Assembly: GCA_047974845.1 (NCBI GenBank)
Contig: JBKECQ010000081.1
Span: 1 to 15,783 of the forward strand
Direction: 5' to 3'
Length of the DNA: 15,783 bases
From: Aminipila sp047974845
GTDB taxonomy: Bacteria > Bacillota > Clostridia > Peptostreptococcales > Anaerovoracaceae
The notes beneath the pieces were generated by a model, which ran no database searches, was not told the origin of the DNA, and was given only the letters and a program-made list of their open reading frames with translations. Shown one piece after another: positions 1-7,956 of this stretch (its first letter is position 1; the number at the start of each line of letters is the position of its first letter). The translations under genes were made by a program, and so were the position numbers.

Positions 1-197
1 TATCAGAAATGACACTGGAAGAAGCAGGCAGGTATGTGGAAGAGGGTCAGTTTGCACCGGGAAGTATGCTTCCTAAGGTACAGGCGGCAATGAAGTTTGT
101 TCAGGCAAACCCTAATAAGAAGGCAATAATAACTTCTTTAGACAAGGCAATAGATGCTTTGGAGGGTAAAACCGGTACAGTAATTAAATTCTCATAA
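1..197 (+). CDS. arcC: carbamate kinase, C-terminal end (partial)
   Basis: The reading frame is open from the left edge of the window (first full codon at 3) to a TAA at 195-197, so only about 64 C-terminal residues are present. They contain the stretch EGQFAPGSMLPKVQAA followed by AIITSLDKAIDALEGKTGT, which is the characteristic end of carbamate kinases. The enzyme interconverts carbamoyl phosphate plus ADP with carbamate plus ATP, and in fermentative Firmicutes it earns ATP from arginine/citrulline or purine-derived carbamoyl phosphate in the cytosol. The ATG at position 9 is internal and not the real start. The catalytic N-terminal part lies outside the window. Identification rests on recall of the family's C-terminal motif. 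Confidence 0.9.
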   Translation, partial: SEMTLEEAGRYVEEGQFAPGSMLPKVQAAMKFVQANPNKKAIITSLDKAIDALEGKTGTVIKFS

Positions 198-205
198 TTT
201 TGTTT

Positions 206-231
206 AACTAAATATTTTAGTTGTTATTTTT
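206..231 (+). terminator. weak Rho-independent terminator after arcC
   Basis: A perfect 7-bp inverted repeat (AACTAAA at 206-212, TTTAGTT at 216-222) with a 3-base loop is followed by a T-rich run through 231. The stem is all A/T except one pair, so it would be a weak terminator. It begins eight bases after the arcC stop codon. Confidence 0.45.
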
Positions 232-232
232 T

Positions 233-286
233 CAAATGCACGTATACAAAGCTATAAAAGCAAATATAAAGGTATATGTGCATTTG
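233..286. repeat. 15-bp inverted repeat upstream of the symporter
   Basis: Arms at 233-247 and 272-286 are complementary over 15 bases with one position that becomes a G-T wobble, separated by a 24-base AT-rich spacer. No good T-tract follows, so a simple terminator is unlikely. Its place between arcC and the transporter start, ending 27 bases before the ATG, makes it a candidate leader hairpin or regulator-binding site. No known riboswitch consensus is recognised. Confidence 0.5.
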
Positions 287-313
287 TTGTATCAATAAAG
301 GGAGAACAAGATT

Positions 314-1813
314 ATGAGTTTAGTGGGCATAACCGATGTAATAAATGGCTATCTATGGGGAACCGTAATGATTGTACTCTGTTTAGGGGTAGGAGCATTT
401 TATTCTATAAGTCTTGGATTTTTCCAAGTAAGACTTATAAAAGATATGATAAAAATTTTATTGGAAAGAAAAAGTTCTGATAAAGGTATTTCTTCTTTTC
501 AAGGAGTTACAATGGCGTTGGGGGGAAGAATTGGAGTTGGCAACATTGCAGGGGTTGCTACTGCCATATGCTTTGGAGGCCCGGGAGCAGTATTTTGGAT
601 GTGGATGTATGCTTTTTTGGGAGCGGGATCTGCATTTGCAGAATCTGTATTGGCGCAGACGTGGAAAGAAGAGATAAATGGGGAATACAGGGGAGGTCCT
701 GCCTACTACATAGAAAAAGGAACGGGTATAAAGACTTTAGCAGTACTGTTTGCAATAGCAGGAATAATAGCCAATGCATTTACGGGACCAACCATACAAG
801 CCTATAACATTGCGGAAGCGGCCAAAAATGCTTTTAACATTCCTCCAATTGTAACCGGTTTTCTTGTTGCATCACTTTTTGCATTTGTTATATTTGGAGG
901 CATTAAAAGAATAGGAGCAGTGGCAGAAACTGTTGTACCTATCATTGCAGGAATATATATTTTTCTTACTATTATAATTTTAATAGTAAACTATAAAGCC
1001 GTGCCCAGTATGTTTGAGCTAATATTTAAATCTGCATTCAATATGAATTCTGTATTTGGTGCAATTTGGGGTCAGAGTATTATATGGGGTGTCAAAAGAG
1101 GGGTATATTCAAGTGAGGCAGGAATGGGTTCCGGAGCACAGGCTTCTGCGGCGGCAGAAGTGTCCCACCCAGCCAAGCAGGGGTTAGCTCAATCATTTTC
1201 TATTTATGTGGATACATTGTTTGTGTGCACCGCAACAGCTCTAATGATATTATCAACGGGAATGTATAATGTGGCCGGTTTGGAACAGGGATCCTTTATA
1301 GTCGAGAACCTACCGGGCATAACCGCTGGAACGGGGTACACTAAATATGCCATAGACACATTGATTCCGGAATTGGGTTCTGCATTTTTGTCATTGGCAA
1401 TTTTCTTTTTTGCCTTTACAACAATTTTGTCATTTGGGTTCTATGCTGATAGCAATATAGCATATCTATTTAGAAGGTCACAAAATCTAAAATATATAGA
1501 AGTAGGTATTAAATCTATTTTAATAATAATGATTATATTCGGTAGCGTCAAAAGTTCTGCAATTGCATGGAACTTAGCAGACATTGGCGTAGGCTTTAGT
1601 GCGTGGGTAAATTTAATTGCATTAATTATGTTGACAAAACCGGTAATAACCATATTAAAGGACTATGAGCATCAAAAAAAATTAGGACTAGATCCGGTTT
1701 TTGATCCGGACGAATGTGGTATTAAAAATGCAGAACTATGGAAAGGTATAGTAAAAATTAATTATTCAGAATTGGCAGAAAAGAAAGAAAAAACTGTTAA
1801 AAATAGTTTGTAG
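314..1813 (+). CDS. AGCS-family sodium:amino acid symporter (alanine/glycine/glutamine type)
   Basis: A 499-residue polytopic membrane protein of normal length for the alanine/glycine:cation symporter (AGCS) family, which couples Na+ or H+ influx to uptake of small neutral amino acids. Family signatures are visible: FQGVTMALGGRIGVGNIAGV near residues 62-81, a GGPGAVFWMW segment just after it, GGPAYYIEKG near 127-136 and the SSEAGMGSGAQASAAAEVSHP segment near 268-288, which is the conserved AGCS core. About ten hydrophobic helices are apparent. The ATG at 314 has a GGGAG ribosome binding site ten bases upstream. The next two genes encode a GlnK/GlnL-like two-component pair; in Bacillus subtilis that pair controls a glutamine AGCS transporter (GlnT), so glutamine is a reasonable substrate guess, but alanine or glycine cannot be excluded. 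Confidence 0.93.
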   Translation: MSLVGITDVINGYLWGTVMIVLCLGVGAFYSISLGFFQVRLIKDMIKILLERKSSDKGISSFQGVTMALGGRIGVGNIAGVATAICFGGPGAVFWMWMYAFLGAGSAFAESVLAQTWKEEINGEYRGGPAYYIEKGTGIKTLAVLFAIAGIIANAFTGPTIQAYNIAEAAKNAFNIPPIVTGFLVASLFAFVIFGGIKRIGAVAETVVPIIAGIYIFLTIIILIVNYKAVPSMFELIFKSAFNMNSVFGAIWGQSIIWGVKRGVYSSEAGMGSGAQASAAAEVSHPAKQGLAQSFSIYVDTLFVCTATALMILSTGMYNVAGLEQGSFIVENLPGITAGTGYTKYAIDTLIPELGSAFLSLAIFFFAFTTILSFGFYADSNIAYLFRRSQNLKYIEVGIKSILIIMIIFGSVKSSAIAWNLADIGVGFSAWVNLIALIMLTKPVITILKDYEHQKKLGLDPVFDPDECGIKNAELWKGIVKINYSELAEKKEKTVKNSL

Positions 1814-1962
1814 ATGCTTGCAAGCTAAAAAGGATAACTGTATAATTAATAAAGGTAAGAATTTTAATCTTGCCATAACTGATATTAGGTATGTATTTAA
1901 AAATAAAATATAATCATATAAGATACTGTAAAACCTTGTTTTACACGGAAGAAGGACTCAAC

Positions 1963-3237
1963 ATGGACAAGATAAAAAAGGCTTTGATTACTGCTGGATG
2001 CGTATCTCTTGGCTCTCAGATCTACATAAACGTGTTTTCAGAAGACTTCATCATAGCTCTTGCTGTAGTTATTTTTGGGATATGCCTGAGGATATTCCCC
2101 GAGATTAATCCGTTAAAATTATCTATTTTGACGGGAATATGCTCTCCTGTTTTCAGATTTTTGATAATGTGGATGGATACTGATGAGCTAGCCCGCTCGG
2201 CAAAGGTTGCTTTACCGGATATGATTTTTTATTTTTGCTTTGGTATTATATTTTATTTTCTTTACTACAAAACCAAAGATCGAAGTTATACTTTTTTTTG
2301 GATAGTACTTGTACTTTGCGATACTCTATCAAACAATGCTGAGATAGCATATATGAATGGTATTGGATATTTGACACCTACGGTGGTGGGAACCCTATTT
2401 ATAGTAGGGATGATACGTTCAACCTTAATCGTTGGAGTATGCCTAATCATAGATTCATATAAGCTTTTATTAGAAAAAGAAGAGCATGAACAAAGATACA
2501 AGGCCTTAATGGTAATGGCTTCTATTTTTAACAGTGAAGTTTATTATATGAAAAAAAGTATAATTGAAATTGAAGATGTTATGAAAAAAGCATTTTCACT
2601 TTATAGAACGGTTGAAAATGGTGATTATCCTGAAGAGCTACAGACTTTCACCTTGGACATAGCAAAAGATGTGCACGAGATAAAGAAAGGCTACCTACGT
2701 GTTATAAAGGGTTTGGAGGATAACTTCCTTTTAGATATTAAGGTAACTAAGCTTAAAATAAGAGAATTTATAGAAATACTTGAAACCGATATCGAAGAGC
2801 TGATGAGAAGACGAAATAGAAAAATAAGATTTGTAACAAAGATAAACTGCGATTTTGTTGTTACAGATCATTATATGCTTATGTCGATTATAAGAAATAT
2901 TGTGGTTAATGGGGTTGATGCCATTCCGGTTGAAAGAGACGGGGTTGTAAATTTATATATAACAAGGATTGAAGAAAACGACGAGGAATTTATTAATTTT
3001 AGTATCACTGATAATGGGATGGGTATCAAAGAGGATGATATGGTCATAATCTTTGAGCCGGGATATTCTACTAAATTTGATGAAAATACGGGAAATATTA
3101 ATAGGGGGCTAGGCTTAACCCTAGTTAAAAATTTAGTAGAAGAACGATTTAAAGGCAGACTTTTGGTTGAATCAAAGGAAGGAAGCTATACGACATTTAA
3201 CGTATTAATTCCAATTGGTAATTTTGAGGAGAACTAA
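1963..3237 (+). CDS. GlnK/YcbA-like membrane sensor histidine kinase
   Basis: The 424-residue product has a hydrophobic N-terminal half with about five to six membrane segments (roughly residues 5-170), a coiled linker, then a cytoplasmic kinase core. The probable phospho-acceptor is His238 in DIAKDVHEIKKGYL. The N box lies at RNIVVNGVDAI (Asn312/Asn316), the G1 box at DNGMGI (350-355), the F box at IFEPGYSTKF and the G2 box at NRGLGLTLVKN (Gly382/Gly384). An in-frame ATG exists at 1891, but the one at 1963 is preferred because GAAGGA lies just upstream and the extra 24 residues are not membrane-like. The kinase ends with TAA at 3235-3237, directly touching the regulator's ATG, so the two are co-translated. 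Resemblance to the B. subtilis glutamine sensor GlnK is from the layout and the neighbouring YcbB-type regulator. Confidence 0.88.
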   Translation: MDKIKKALITAGCVSLGSQIYINVFSEDFIIALAVVIFGICLRIFPEINPLKLSILTGICSPVFRFLIMWMDTDELARSAKVALPDMIFYFCFGIIFYFLYYKTKDRSYTFFWIVLVLCDTLSNNAEIAYMNGIGYLTPTVVGTLFIVGMIRSTLIVGVCLIIDSYKLLLEKEEHEQRYKALMVMASIFNSEVYYMKKSIIEIEDVMKKAFSLYRTVENGDYPEELQTFTLDIAKDVHEIKKGYLRVIKGLEDNFLLDIKVTKLKIREFIEILETDIEELMRRRNRKIRFVTKINCDFVVTDHYMLMSIIRNIVVNGVDAIPVERDGVVNLYITRIEENDEEFINFSITDNGMGIKEDDMVIIFEPGYSTKFDENTGNINRGLGLTLVKNLVEERFKGRLLVESKEGSYTTFNVLIPIGNFEEN

Positions 3238-4086
3238 ATGAGATATTATATTGTTGATGATTCACTTAGTGTTGTAAAAATTCTAAATAAAATTGTTGAA
3301 GAACATGGATTGGGGGAAGTTGTAGGGATTTCTACGGATTCAGAATCTGCAATACGAGAGATAATTAAAGAAGATCCGGATATTGTATTGGTGGATTACC
3401 TTATGCCTCAAAAAGATGGCATTTCATTGGTAAAGCAGGTTAGGGAGTTAAAACCTAATATAAATTTTATTATGATTTCTCAGGTAGCTGATAAAGAAAT
3501 GATTTCAGAAGCGTACAAAGAGGGAATTCACTTCTTTATAAGTAAACCTATTAATCTTATAGAAATAATAAGTGTGTTAAATAATGTGAATCAAAAAGTA
3601 ACCTTGGAAAAAACCTTGGGTGGAATACGACAAATGATTGAGCCTAAGGCTACTATCAATACAGAGGCTACTGTACCTATTGAAAAACAGAAAATAAAAA
3701 ATATAAAGTATTTACTTGGAGTTTTAGGAATGCTGGGGGAAAATGGTACCTCGGATATTATAAATATTTGTGAGCAGATGTTTACAGATAATAAAGCAAA
3801 TGTAAAAGAAGGTATTAATGAATACTGTAAAAGGATTAAAGAAGCGCCAAAGATGGTAAAGCAGAGAATGAGGAGAGCTGTAAAAAGAGGTTTAGCAAAC
3901 ATTGCCGCAATGGGTATAGAAGATTATTATGATGAAACCTTTCAATCTTATCATTGTGTAGTATTTGATTTTGAAAATATCAAGGCTGAGATGGATTATA
4001 TTCGAGGAAAACGTAAGGACAGTGGAAAAGCTAATGTGGACAAATTCATTGAAGGCCTGCTTGTATATAGTGAGACTAAGGAATAA
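3238..4086 (+). CDS. GlnL/YcbB-like response regulator
   Basis: A 282-residue two-domain response regulator. Residues 1-118 form a receiver domain with the acidic pair Asp7/Asp8, phospho-acceptor Asp53 in VLVDYLMPQKDG, switch Ser81 and Lys103 in ISKPIN. Residues of about 150-280 match the YcbB-type DNA-binding output domain typical of the GlnL group, with a basic stretch KMVKQRMRRAVKRG that may belong to the helix-turn-helix region. The start codon follows the kinase stop without a gap, and the ribosome binding site GAGGAG lies inside the kinase gene. In Bacillus the GlnK-GlnL pair activates glutaminase and glutamine transport genes in response to glutamine. The AGCS symporter at 314-1813 is the obvious local candidate target. 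No operator was identified with confidence. Confidence 0.9.
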   Translation: MRYYIVDDSLSVVKILNKIVEEHGLGEVVGISTDSESAIREIIKEDPDIVLVDYLMPQKDGISLVKQVRELKPNINFIMISQVADKEMISEAYKEGIHFFISKPINLIEIISVLNNVNQKVTLEKTLGGIRQMIEPKATINTEATVPIEKQKIKNIKYLLGVLGMLGENGTSDIINICEQMFTDNKANVKEGINEYCKRIKEAPKMVKQRMRRAVKRGLANIAAMGIEDYYDETFQSYHCVVFDFENIKAEMDYIRGKRKDSGKANVDKFIEGLLVYSETKE

Positions 4087-4095
4087 AGGATATTT

Positions 4096-4130
4096 AAAAT
4101 ACACAGAGTATTTCTGTGTATTTTTATATT
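4096..4130 (+). terminator. Rho-independent terminator after the two-component operon
   Basis: A perfect 12-bp inverted repeat (4096-4107 and 4113-4124) with a 5-base loop is followed by a T-rich tail. It starts ten bases after the regulator's stop codon and closes the kinase/regulator transcription unit. Confidence 0.88.
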
Positions 4131-4214
4131 TTAAACCATAGTATTTTGCACATAAGATATTACCTTGGAATAGTATATAAAGTACTTACCTTTACATGAA
4201 AGGGGGGTATAATT

Positions 4215-4457
4215 ATGTGTTGCTCTTTAAATGATAGTCGCAGACAATGCCAACCTAGAAACTATAGTTACGTATGTAACTGTAGAGTTATATATAATAA
4301 CAATTGTGGTTGCAATAACAGTTGCGGAAATAACAGCTGTGGAAATGATAGTTGTGGATCAAACCAGTGTGGTGACAACGATGGATGCGGTTGCGGAAAT
4401 AATAACGGTTGTGGAAATGATAGCCGTGGTTGTTCTTATAATGGTTGTGGATACTAA
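4215..4457 (+). CDS. cysteine/glycine/asparagine-rich small protein
   Basis: An 80-residue protein with 16 cysteines. After a less biased first 30 residues, which include CC at 2-3 and a CNC motif, the rest is a run of short units such as SCGNNSCGNDSCG, with Cys-Gly every four to six residues. It has no signal peptide and no membrane segment. The ATG is preceded by an unusually strong purine-rich ribosome binding site (GAAAGGGGGG at 4198-4207), and a clean terminator follows 12 bases after the stop, so it is a monocistronic, well-translated gene and not a chance frame. The composition would suit a metal-binding protein, a disulfide-crosslinked spore or coat protein, or a structural surface peptide. 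No family is recognised. The overlapping frame at 4231-4461 is a shadow without its own ribosome binding site. Confidence 0.75.
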   Translation: MCCSLNDSRRQCQPRNYSYVCNCRVIYNNNCGCNNSCGNNSCGNDSCGSNQCGDNDGCGCGNNNGCGNDSRGCSYNGCGY

Positions 4458-4468
4458 ATGAATATAAT

Positions 4469-4499
4469 AATACTCACCTATTTTAGGTGAGTATTTTTT
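4469..4499 (+). terminator. Rho-independent terminator after the Cys-rich gene
   Basis: A perfect 12-bp stem (4469-4480 with 4484-4495) with a TTT loop is followed by more T residues. It lies 11 bases after the stop of the Cys-rich gene. Confidence 0.9.
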
Positions 4500-4633
4500 G
4501 TTAATGGCTTTTTCGTATATTTCATAAGACCACAAGGCTTATATAGAAGTTACACAGAGTTAGCGGGAAAAGGGGGATTTCAGTTATATAAATATTCCGT
4601 ATATGATATACGCTGACCAAGTCTATAAAGCAC

Positions 4634-5065
4634 TTAAGATTTCCATTTGAATAGTATTACTCCGCCTATCATCAAGGCTAAACCAACATATTTGCTCCAT
4701 ACAAATGGTATTTTTTCTGAGCCAAAAAGACCAAAGGCATCAATAATTGCAGCTACTAACAGCTGACTTATTAATATAATTGATATTGCAAAGGTTGGAC
4801 TAAGGCTACCAATTGCCATCATTACAGTAACTGTTATCAATAGACCAAGGACACCGCCAAGCCAGTAAAGCTTATTAACCTGTGTAAGAGCAGCAAAAGA
4901 ACCATTTCCCAAAAAATAAACAATAGGTATTGCAAGTATAAAAGCTATGCCTTGTACGAAAAGATTGGATTCATAAAGCCCGATTTTCTCGCTTAAACGT
5001 GTATTAAAAACACCTTGAATGCTCATTGCTGCACCTGCTATGGCAGCTACTATAATTCCATACAT
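4634..5065 (-). CDS. YdcZ/DUF606 family membrane protein (DMT superfamily)
   Basis: A 143-residue integral membrane protein with about five hydrophobic helices and the YdcZ-type opening MYGIIVAAIAGAAMSIQGVF, followed by NTRLSEKIGLYESN. The segment GGVLGLLITVTVMM, the QLLVAAIIDAFGLFG motif and the ending LALMIGGVILFKWKS also fit the small DUF606 (YdcZ) half-transporters related to the drug/metabolite transporter superfamily. The substrate is unknown. The start codon at 5065 is well placed behind GAGGTGA on the minus strand. The gene stands alone: the neighbours are the Cys-rich gene downstream, pointing toward it, and the DUF1540 gene upstream, separated by a terminator. Confidence 0.88.
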   Translation of the reverse strand: MYGIIVAAIAGAAMSIQGVFNTRLSEKIGLYESNLFVQGIAFILAIPIVYFLGNGSFAALTQVNKLYWLGGVLGLLITVTVMMAIGSLSPTFAISIILISQLLVAAIIDAFGLFGSEKIPFVWSKYVGLALMIGGVILFKWKS

Positions 5066-5154
5066 AATTTCACCTCAATGTTAGAATGCTCATATAAAAT
5101 TTTTTTATGTAAATACGAAAGTAAATAAAAGATAGAGGCTAACAAAAAAAGATT

Positions 5155-5198
5155 AAAAAATATGTAGCCCTCTATAAATAAAAATAGAAAGCTACATA
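5155..5198 (-). terminator. terminator after the DUF1540 gene
   Basis: On the minus strand an 8-bp stem (5191-5198 with 5161-5168) encloses a secondary CTAT/ATAG stem and is followed by six T residues (5160-5155). It starts about 20 bases beyond the DUF1540 stop and separates that gene from the YdcZ gene. Confidence 0.75.
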
Positions 5199-5218
5199 TT
5201 AGTAGAACTTAAAGTAAA

Positions 5219-5374
5219 CTATTTTACTTCAAATGACATGCAATCTGTACATTCTGTCTTAGTTGGATTTATCTCGTGTGTTCCAACGTTGATTGACTGA
5301 AGTGCACAGCAACCTTGTGAACCATCGTGGTGTCTGCACTGTTGAACTGAACATTTAATGTTTGCGCTAGCCAT
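5219..5374 (-). CDS. DUF1540 domain small cysteine protein
   Basis: A 51-residue frame from ATG at 5374 to TAG at 5219. The product starts MASANIKCSVQQCRHHDGSQ, continues GCCALQSINVGTHEINPTKT and ends ECTDCMSFEVK. The cysteine spacing (C8, C13, C22, C23, C42, C45) and the CALQSINVGTHE segment fit DUF1540, a Firmicute family of small, probably metal-binding proteins of unknown function that often occur in spore-formers. A textbook AGGAGGT ribosome binding site lies at 5383-5389 on the minus strand, and a terminator follows. It is short but supported by both signals and by recognisable family spacing. Confidence 0.88.
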   Translation of the reverse strand: MASANIKCSVQQCRHHDGSQGCCALQSINVGTHEINPTKTECTDCMSFEVK

Positions 5375-5548
5375 AATAAAATACCTCCTATTTATTTAAT
5401 CTTTAGTATTATGTCCATGGAGAATAAAATTATTAGGATAATATAAAATCATTTGTTTTTAATTTTTATTAGATACTAGGATATTACTATATCAGGTGTC
5501 AATTGTTTAAACATATGAGTAAGAAAAAATCGAATTAAAAGAGATGAA

Positions 5549-5955
5549 TTTAAATATATATTAATTATGATTATAAATATTAATTAATTAAGACTCTAAC
5601 TATAAATATATATTAATTATAGTATTAAATATAGATTGATTAAAATTCTAAAGTTTAATATGTATTAATTATAATTATAAATTAAATTGAATTGATTAAA
5701 AATCCAGATTTAAAGATGGGTTAATTATGGTATTAAATATAGATAGATTAAAATTCTAACTTTAGATATGTATTAATTATAGTATTAAATATAAATTGAT
5801 TAAAAATCCAAAATTAAAGATGGATTAATTATGGTATTAAATATACATTGATTAAAATTCTAACTTTGATATACATTGATTATATTATAAATTAAATTGA
5901 ATTGATTAAAATTCTAAAGTTTAATATGTATTAATTGTAATATTAACTGTAAATA
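5549..5955. repeat. degenerate ~52-bp tandem repeat (about 8 units)
   Basis: Units begin at 5595, 5647, 5703, 5755, 5807, 5859 and 5913, with a diverged unit before them from about 5549. Four units are exactly 52 bp; the other complete units are 54 and 56. Each has the order TCTAA or TCCAA, a short AT block, ATTAATTAT, GTATTAAATATA, then GATTAAAA. Subtypes alternate: 5703 and 5807 share AAAGATGG, while 5647 and 5913 share TCTAAAGTTTAATATG. It contains no open frame. It fills most of the 759-bp gap (5375-6133) between the DUF1540 and diguanylate cyclase genes; the rest of that gap is plain AT-rich sequence. Confidence 0.85.
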
Positions 5956-6133
5956 CGAATATAAGTCTTATTTTATTATAAAGCAAATTTTAAAAATATA
6001 GAAAACTTAGACTTCAATCACAAAATATTAAACAGTTGATGTTGATAGTTATTATTTCATATAGTATCATATTGTATTATACAAAAATATTTTGATAGTA
6101 TGTGTAGTTGCAGGCTAAGAAAGTAGGTTAATA

Positions 6134-7078
6134 TTGAAAACCAGAAAAACTTTAGGAAACAATTATATGCAAGAGGCACAAAAATATAAAGAACGGTTAA
6201 AAATAGCTTTGAAAGCGGCAAAAATATGTGTATTTGAAGTTGATTTAATTAATCAACTTTATACTTTTTTTGAAAATGCAGAAGATATTTTTGGAGTATC
6301 CGGTGAAATAATACTTAAGGAAGTACAACCGTTTAGTTCATTATCAGCACCGGAATATCAAAGAGCCGTATCAGAATATTTTTCACATACTGATGACAAG
6401 CAGGTAATTGATGAAGCTTTTAAATGCATCTTCAGGGGAGAGGCAACAACATATCAAGCAAGAATGAAAGCCGGAGGTTCAGATTTCATTTGGTGTAAGA
6501 TTGATGTGACTCCCATAATAGAGAATAATATACCTACAAAAATGATAGGTGTCATAACTGACATTACTAAGATTAAAAAGAAGACTGATAGGTTAGAGGA
6601 GGCTGTTAAGCTTGATAACTTCACAGGGCTTTATAATAAAAAATATTCGATAGATATAATTGAGAAGGTACTGGATAAAAGGCATAACCAAATGCACGCC
6701 CTTATACTATTAGATATTGATAACTTCAAAAGTTTTAATGATACATATGGACATGACTCCGGAGATAAAGTTATAAAATCTGTTGCAGTTGCACTAAAAC
6801 AGAGATTTAGAAGAACTGATATTATAGGTAGATTTGGAGGAGATGAATTTATTCTTTTAATTCAAGACATACCTAATCTCAAATGGTTGGCAAAAAATCT
6901 AAAGGGAATAGTAAAATGTGAAAGTGATAATTGTAGTTGTACAAATAGCATAGGCGTGTCAATTTTTCCAAAAGATGCAATCGAGTTCGATTTATTATTT
7001 AAAATGGCAGATAATGCATTATACCAATCAAAGCTGGTTAAAGAACAGTATACATTTTTTTCTGATATAGAAATATAA
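6134..7078 (+). CDS. PAS-GGDEF diguanylate cyclase
   Basis: A soluble protein of 314 residues that should make the second messenger cyclic di-GMP from two GTP. Residues of about 22-145 form a PAS fold with the usual ending (DFIWCKIDVTPI and KMIGVITDIT), so the activity is probably set by a ligand or partner. Residues 160-310 are the GGDEF domain: DNFTGLYNKK, the LLDIDNFKSFNDTYGHDSGD segment, the intact signature GRFGGDEF (GGDEF at 235-239) and SIGVSIFP. The inhibitory I-site RRTD (226-229) lies five residues before GGDEF, so product inhibition is expected. No membrane segment is seen. The frame can start at TTG 6134 or at ATG 6167, which has AGGA ten bases upstream; the second may be the true start and would shorten the protein by 11 residues. 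A strong terminator follows. Confidence 0.93.
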   Translation: MKTRKTLGNNYMQEAQKYKERLKIALKAAKICVFEVDLINQLYTFFENAEDIFGVSGEIILKEVQPFSSLSAPEYQRAVSEYFSHTDDKQVIDEAFKCIFRGEATTYQARMKAGGSDFIWCKIDVTPIIENNIPTKMIGVITDITKIKKKTDRLEEAVKLDNFTGLYNKKYSIDIIEKVLDKRHNQMHALILLDIDNFKSFNDTYGHDSGDKVIKSVAVALKQRFRRTDIIGRFGGDEFILLIQDIPNLKWLAKNLKGIVKCESDNCSCTNSIGVSIFPKDAIEFDLLFKMADNALYQSKLVKEQYTFFSDIEI

Positions 7079-7115
7079 AAAACAACCTTGCTTTTAAATG
7101 CAAGGTTGTTTTTTA
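7077..7115. terminator. bidirectional terminator between convergent genes
   Basis: An 11-bp perfect stem (7081-7091 with 7100-7110) is flanked by A residues on the left and T residues on the right, so it can end both the cyclase transcript and the converging transcript of the 7217-7771 gene. Confidence 0.9.
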
Positions 7116-7216
7116 TTGGTGAGATTTTGCAATCAATCACCGGGCTTTTATTATTTTTTAAACGCATATTTTGAAGTTCTTTTTCTCAGCTCAAATATTT
7201 ATGTGTTACTTTAAGT

Positions 7217-7771
7217 TTATTTTTCTTGATATAATTGATCATAACCTTTTTGAGATAGCTTTTTAGTTGCTAGCAAAGTCTCTTTTAGTTCGGCTGACGG
7301 AGTAAAATAGTTATCTGATATATCTACACTTGTCTCTTTCCATAACTCACAAATTTCTATTAAATTATTTTTATGGATTTGCAAATCATTGGCATCAGTT
7401 ATATTTTGGGATGCTAAATCTTTAATGTAATAGTTCAACATACTTATATCAACGTAATCTAAACGCTTATTTATCTGTTTGTATTTTTTTGTAGTATAAA
7501 TATTGTATCCCACATTTATACTCGTACTTTTTAATATAGAAGTAAATTCTTCTTTGTTTATTTTTTCATTGTCCAAATTTAATAAGTCTTTATCAAGTTC
7601 ATTTAATATATATTTAGTCTCAGATAAATTTGCATAAATACTATAGTTTATTAGACTATTAACATTTTGATGGTATTTTATTAAGTATAATCCACCAAAA
7701 ATCACTGTAGATATTAAAATACACATAATTATATTTTTGTATACGGAAGTATTCTTTTTATTTGGTTTCAT
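7217..7771 (-). CDS. uncharacterised single-pass membrane protein
   Basis: No family is recognised. The 184-residue product has a basic N-terminus (MKPNKKNTSVYKN), one hydrophobic segment at about residues 14-32, and then a polar, Asn/Lys/Leu-rich, mostly helical region that should lie outside the cell. It lacks a clear signal peptidase site and a lipobox, so it is probably an anchored protein. Minus-strand signals support it: GGGAGGG ribosome binding site upstream of the ATG and a TTGGTA/TATAAT promoter at 7803-7831. It converges with the diguanylate cyclase gene and shares its terminator. A sensor-like or chemoreceptor-like extracytoplasmic domain is possible but not shown. Confidence 0.72.
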   Translation of the reverse strand: MKPNKKNTSVYKNIIMCILISTVIFGGLYLIKYHQNVNSLINYSIYANLSETKYILNELDKDLLNLDNEKINKEEFTSILKSTSINVGYNIYTTKKYKQINKRLDYVDISMLNYYIKDLASQNITDANDLQIHKNNLIEICELWKETSVDISDNYFTPSAELKETLLATKKLSQKGYDQLYQEK

Positions 7772-7802
7772 TAATAATCCCTCCCATCATGTTTATAGAT
7801 TG

Positions 7803-7831
7803 ATTATATCATATATTCTATGAATTACCAA
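7803..7831 (-). promoter_or_regulatory. sigma-A-type promoter for the 7217-7771 gene
   Basis: On the minus strand TTGGTA (7831-7826) and TATAAT (7808-7803) are separated by exactly 17 bases, 32 bases upstream of the start codon. Confidence 0.65.
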
Positions 7832-7927
7832 ATTAAAACAAGTTCTTTAATAGGAATTTAAGGTTTGTTGTATTGTTGGAAAGCTAAATAAAAATATACG
7901 CTTTAAAAACATTACTTAAAAGGATTC

Positions 7928-7956
7928 TTGACAAAAAGACAATAGTGTCGCATAAT
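7928..7956 (+). promoter_or_regulatory. promoter of the tetR-cat operon
   Basis: A consensus TTGACA (7928-7933) and CATAAT (7951-7956) are separated by 17 bases, 41 bases upstream of the regulator's ATG. The spacer and the start-site region carry the two operators described at 7938-7973. Confidence 0.8.

Noticed and set aside
1891..1962. A longer N-terminus for the sensor kinase starting at ATG 1891.
   Set aside because: No ribosome binding site precedes it, and the ATG at 1963 has GAAGGA at a suitable distance and starts directly before the first membrane segment.
4231..4461. A Val/Ile-rich 76-residue frame overlapping the Cys-rich gene.
   Set aside because: It is the shifted reading of the CGN repeats; it has no ribosome binding site, while the other frame has a very strong one.
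5549..5955. The tandem repeats considered as a CRISPR array.
   Set aside because: Units are adjacent and diverged along their whole length, with no constant repeat and unique spacer pattern, and no cas genes are present.
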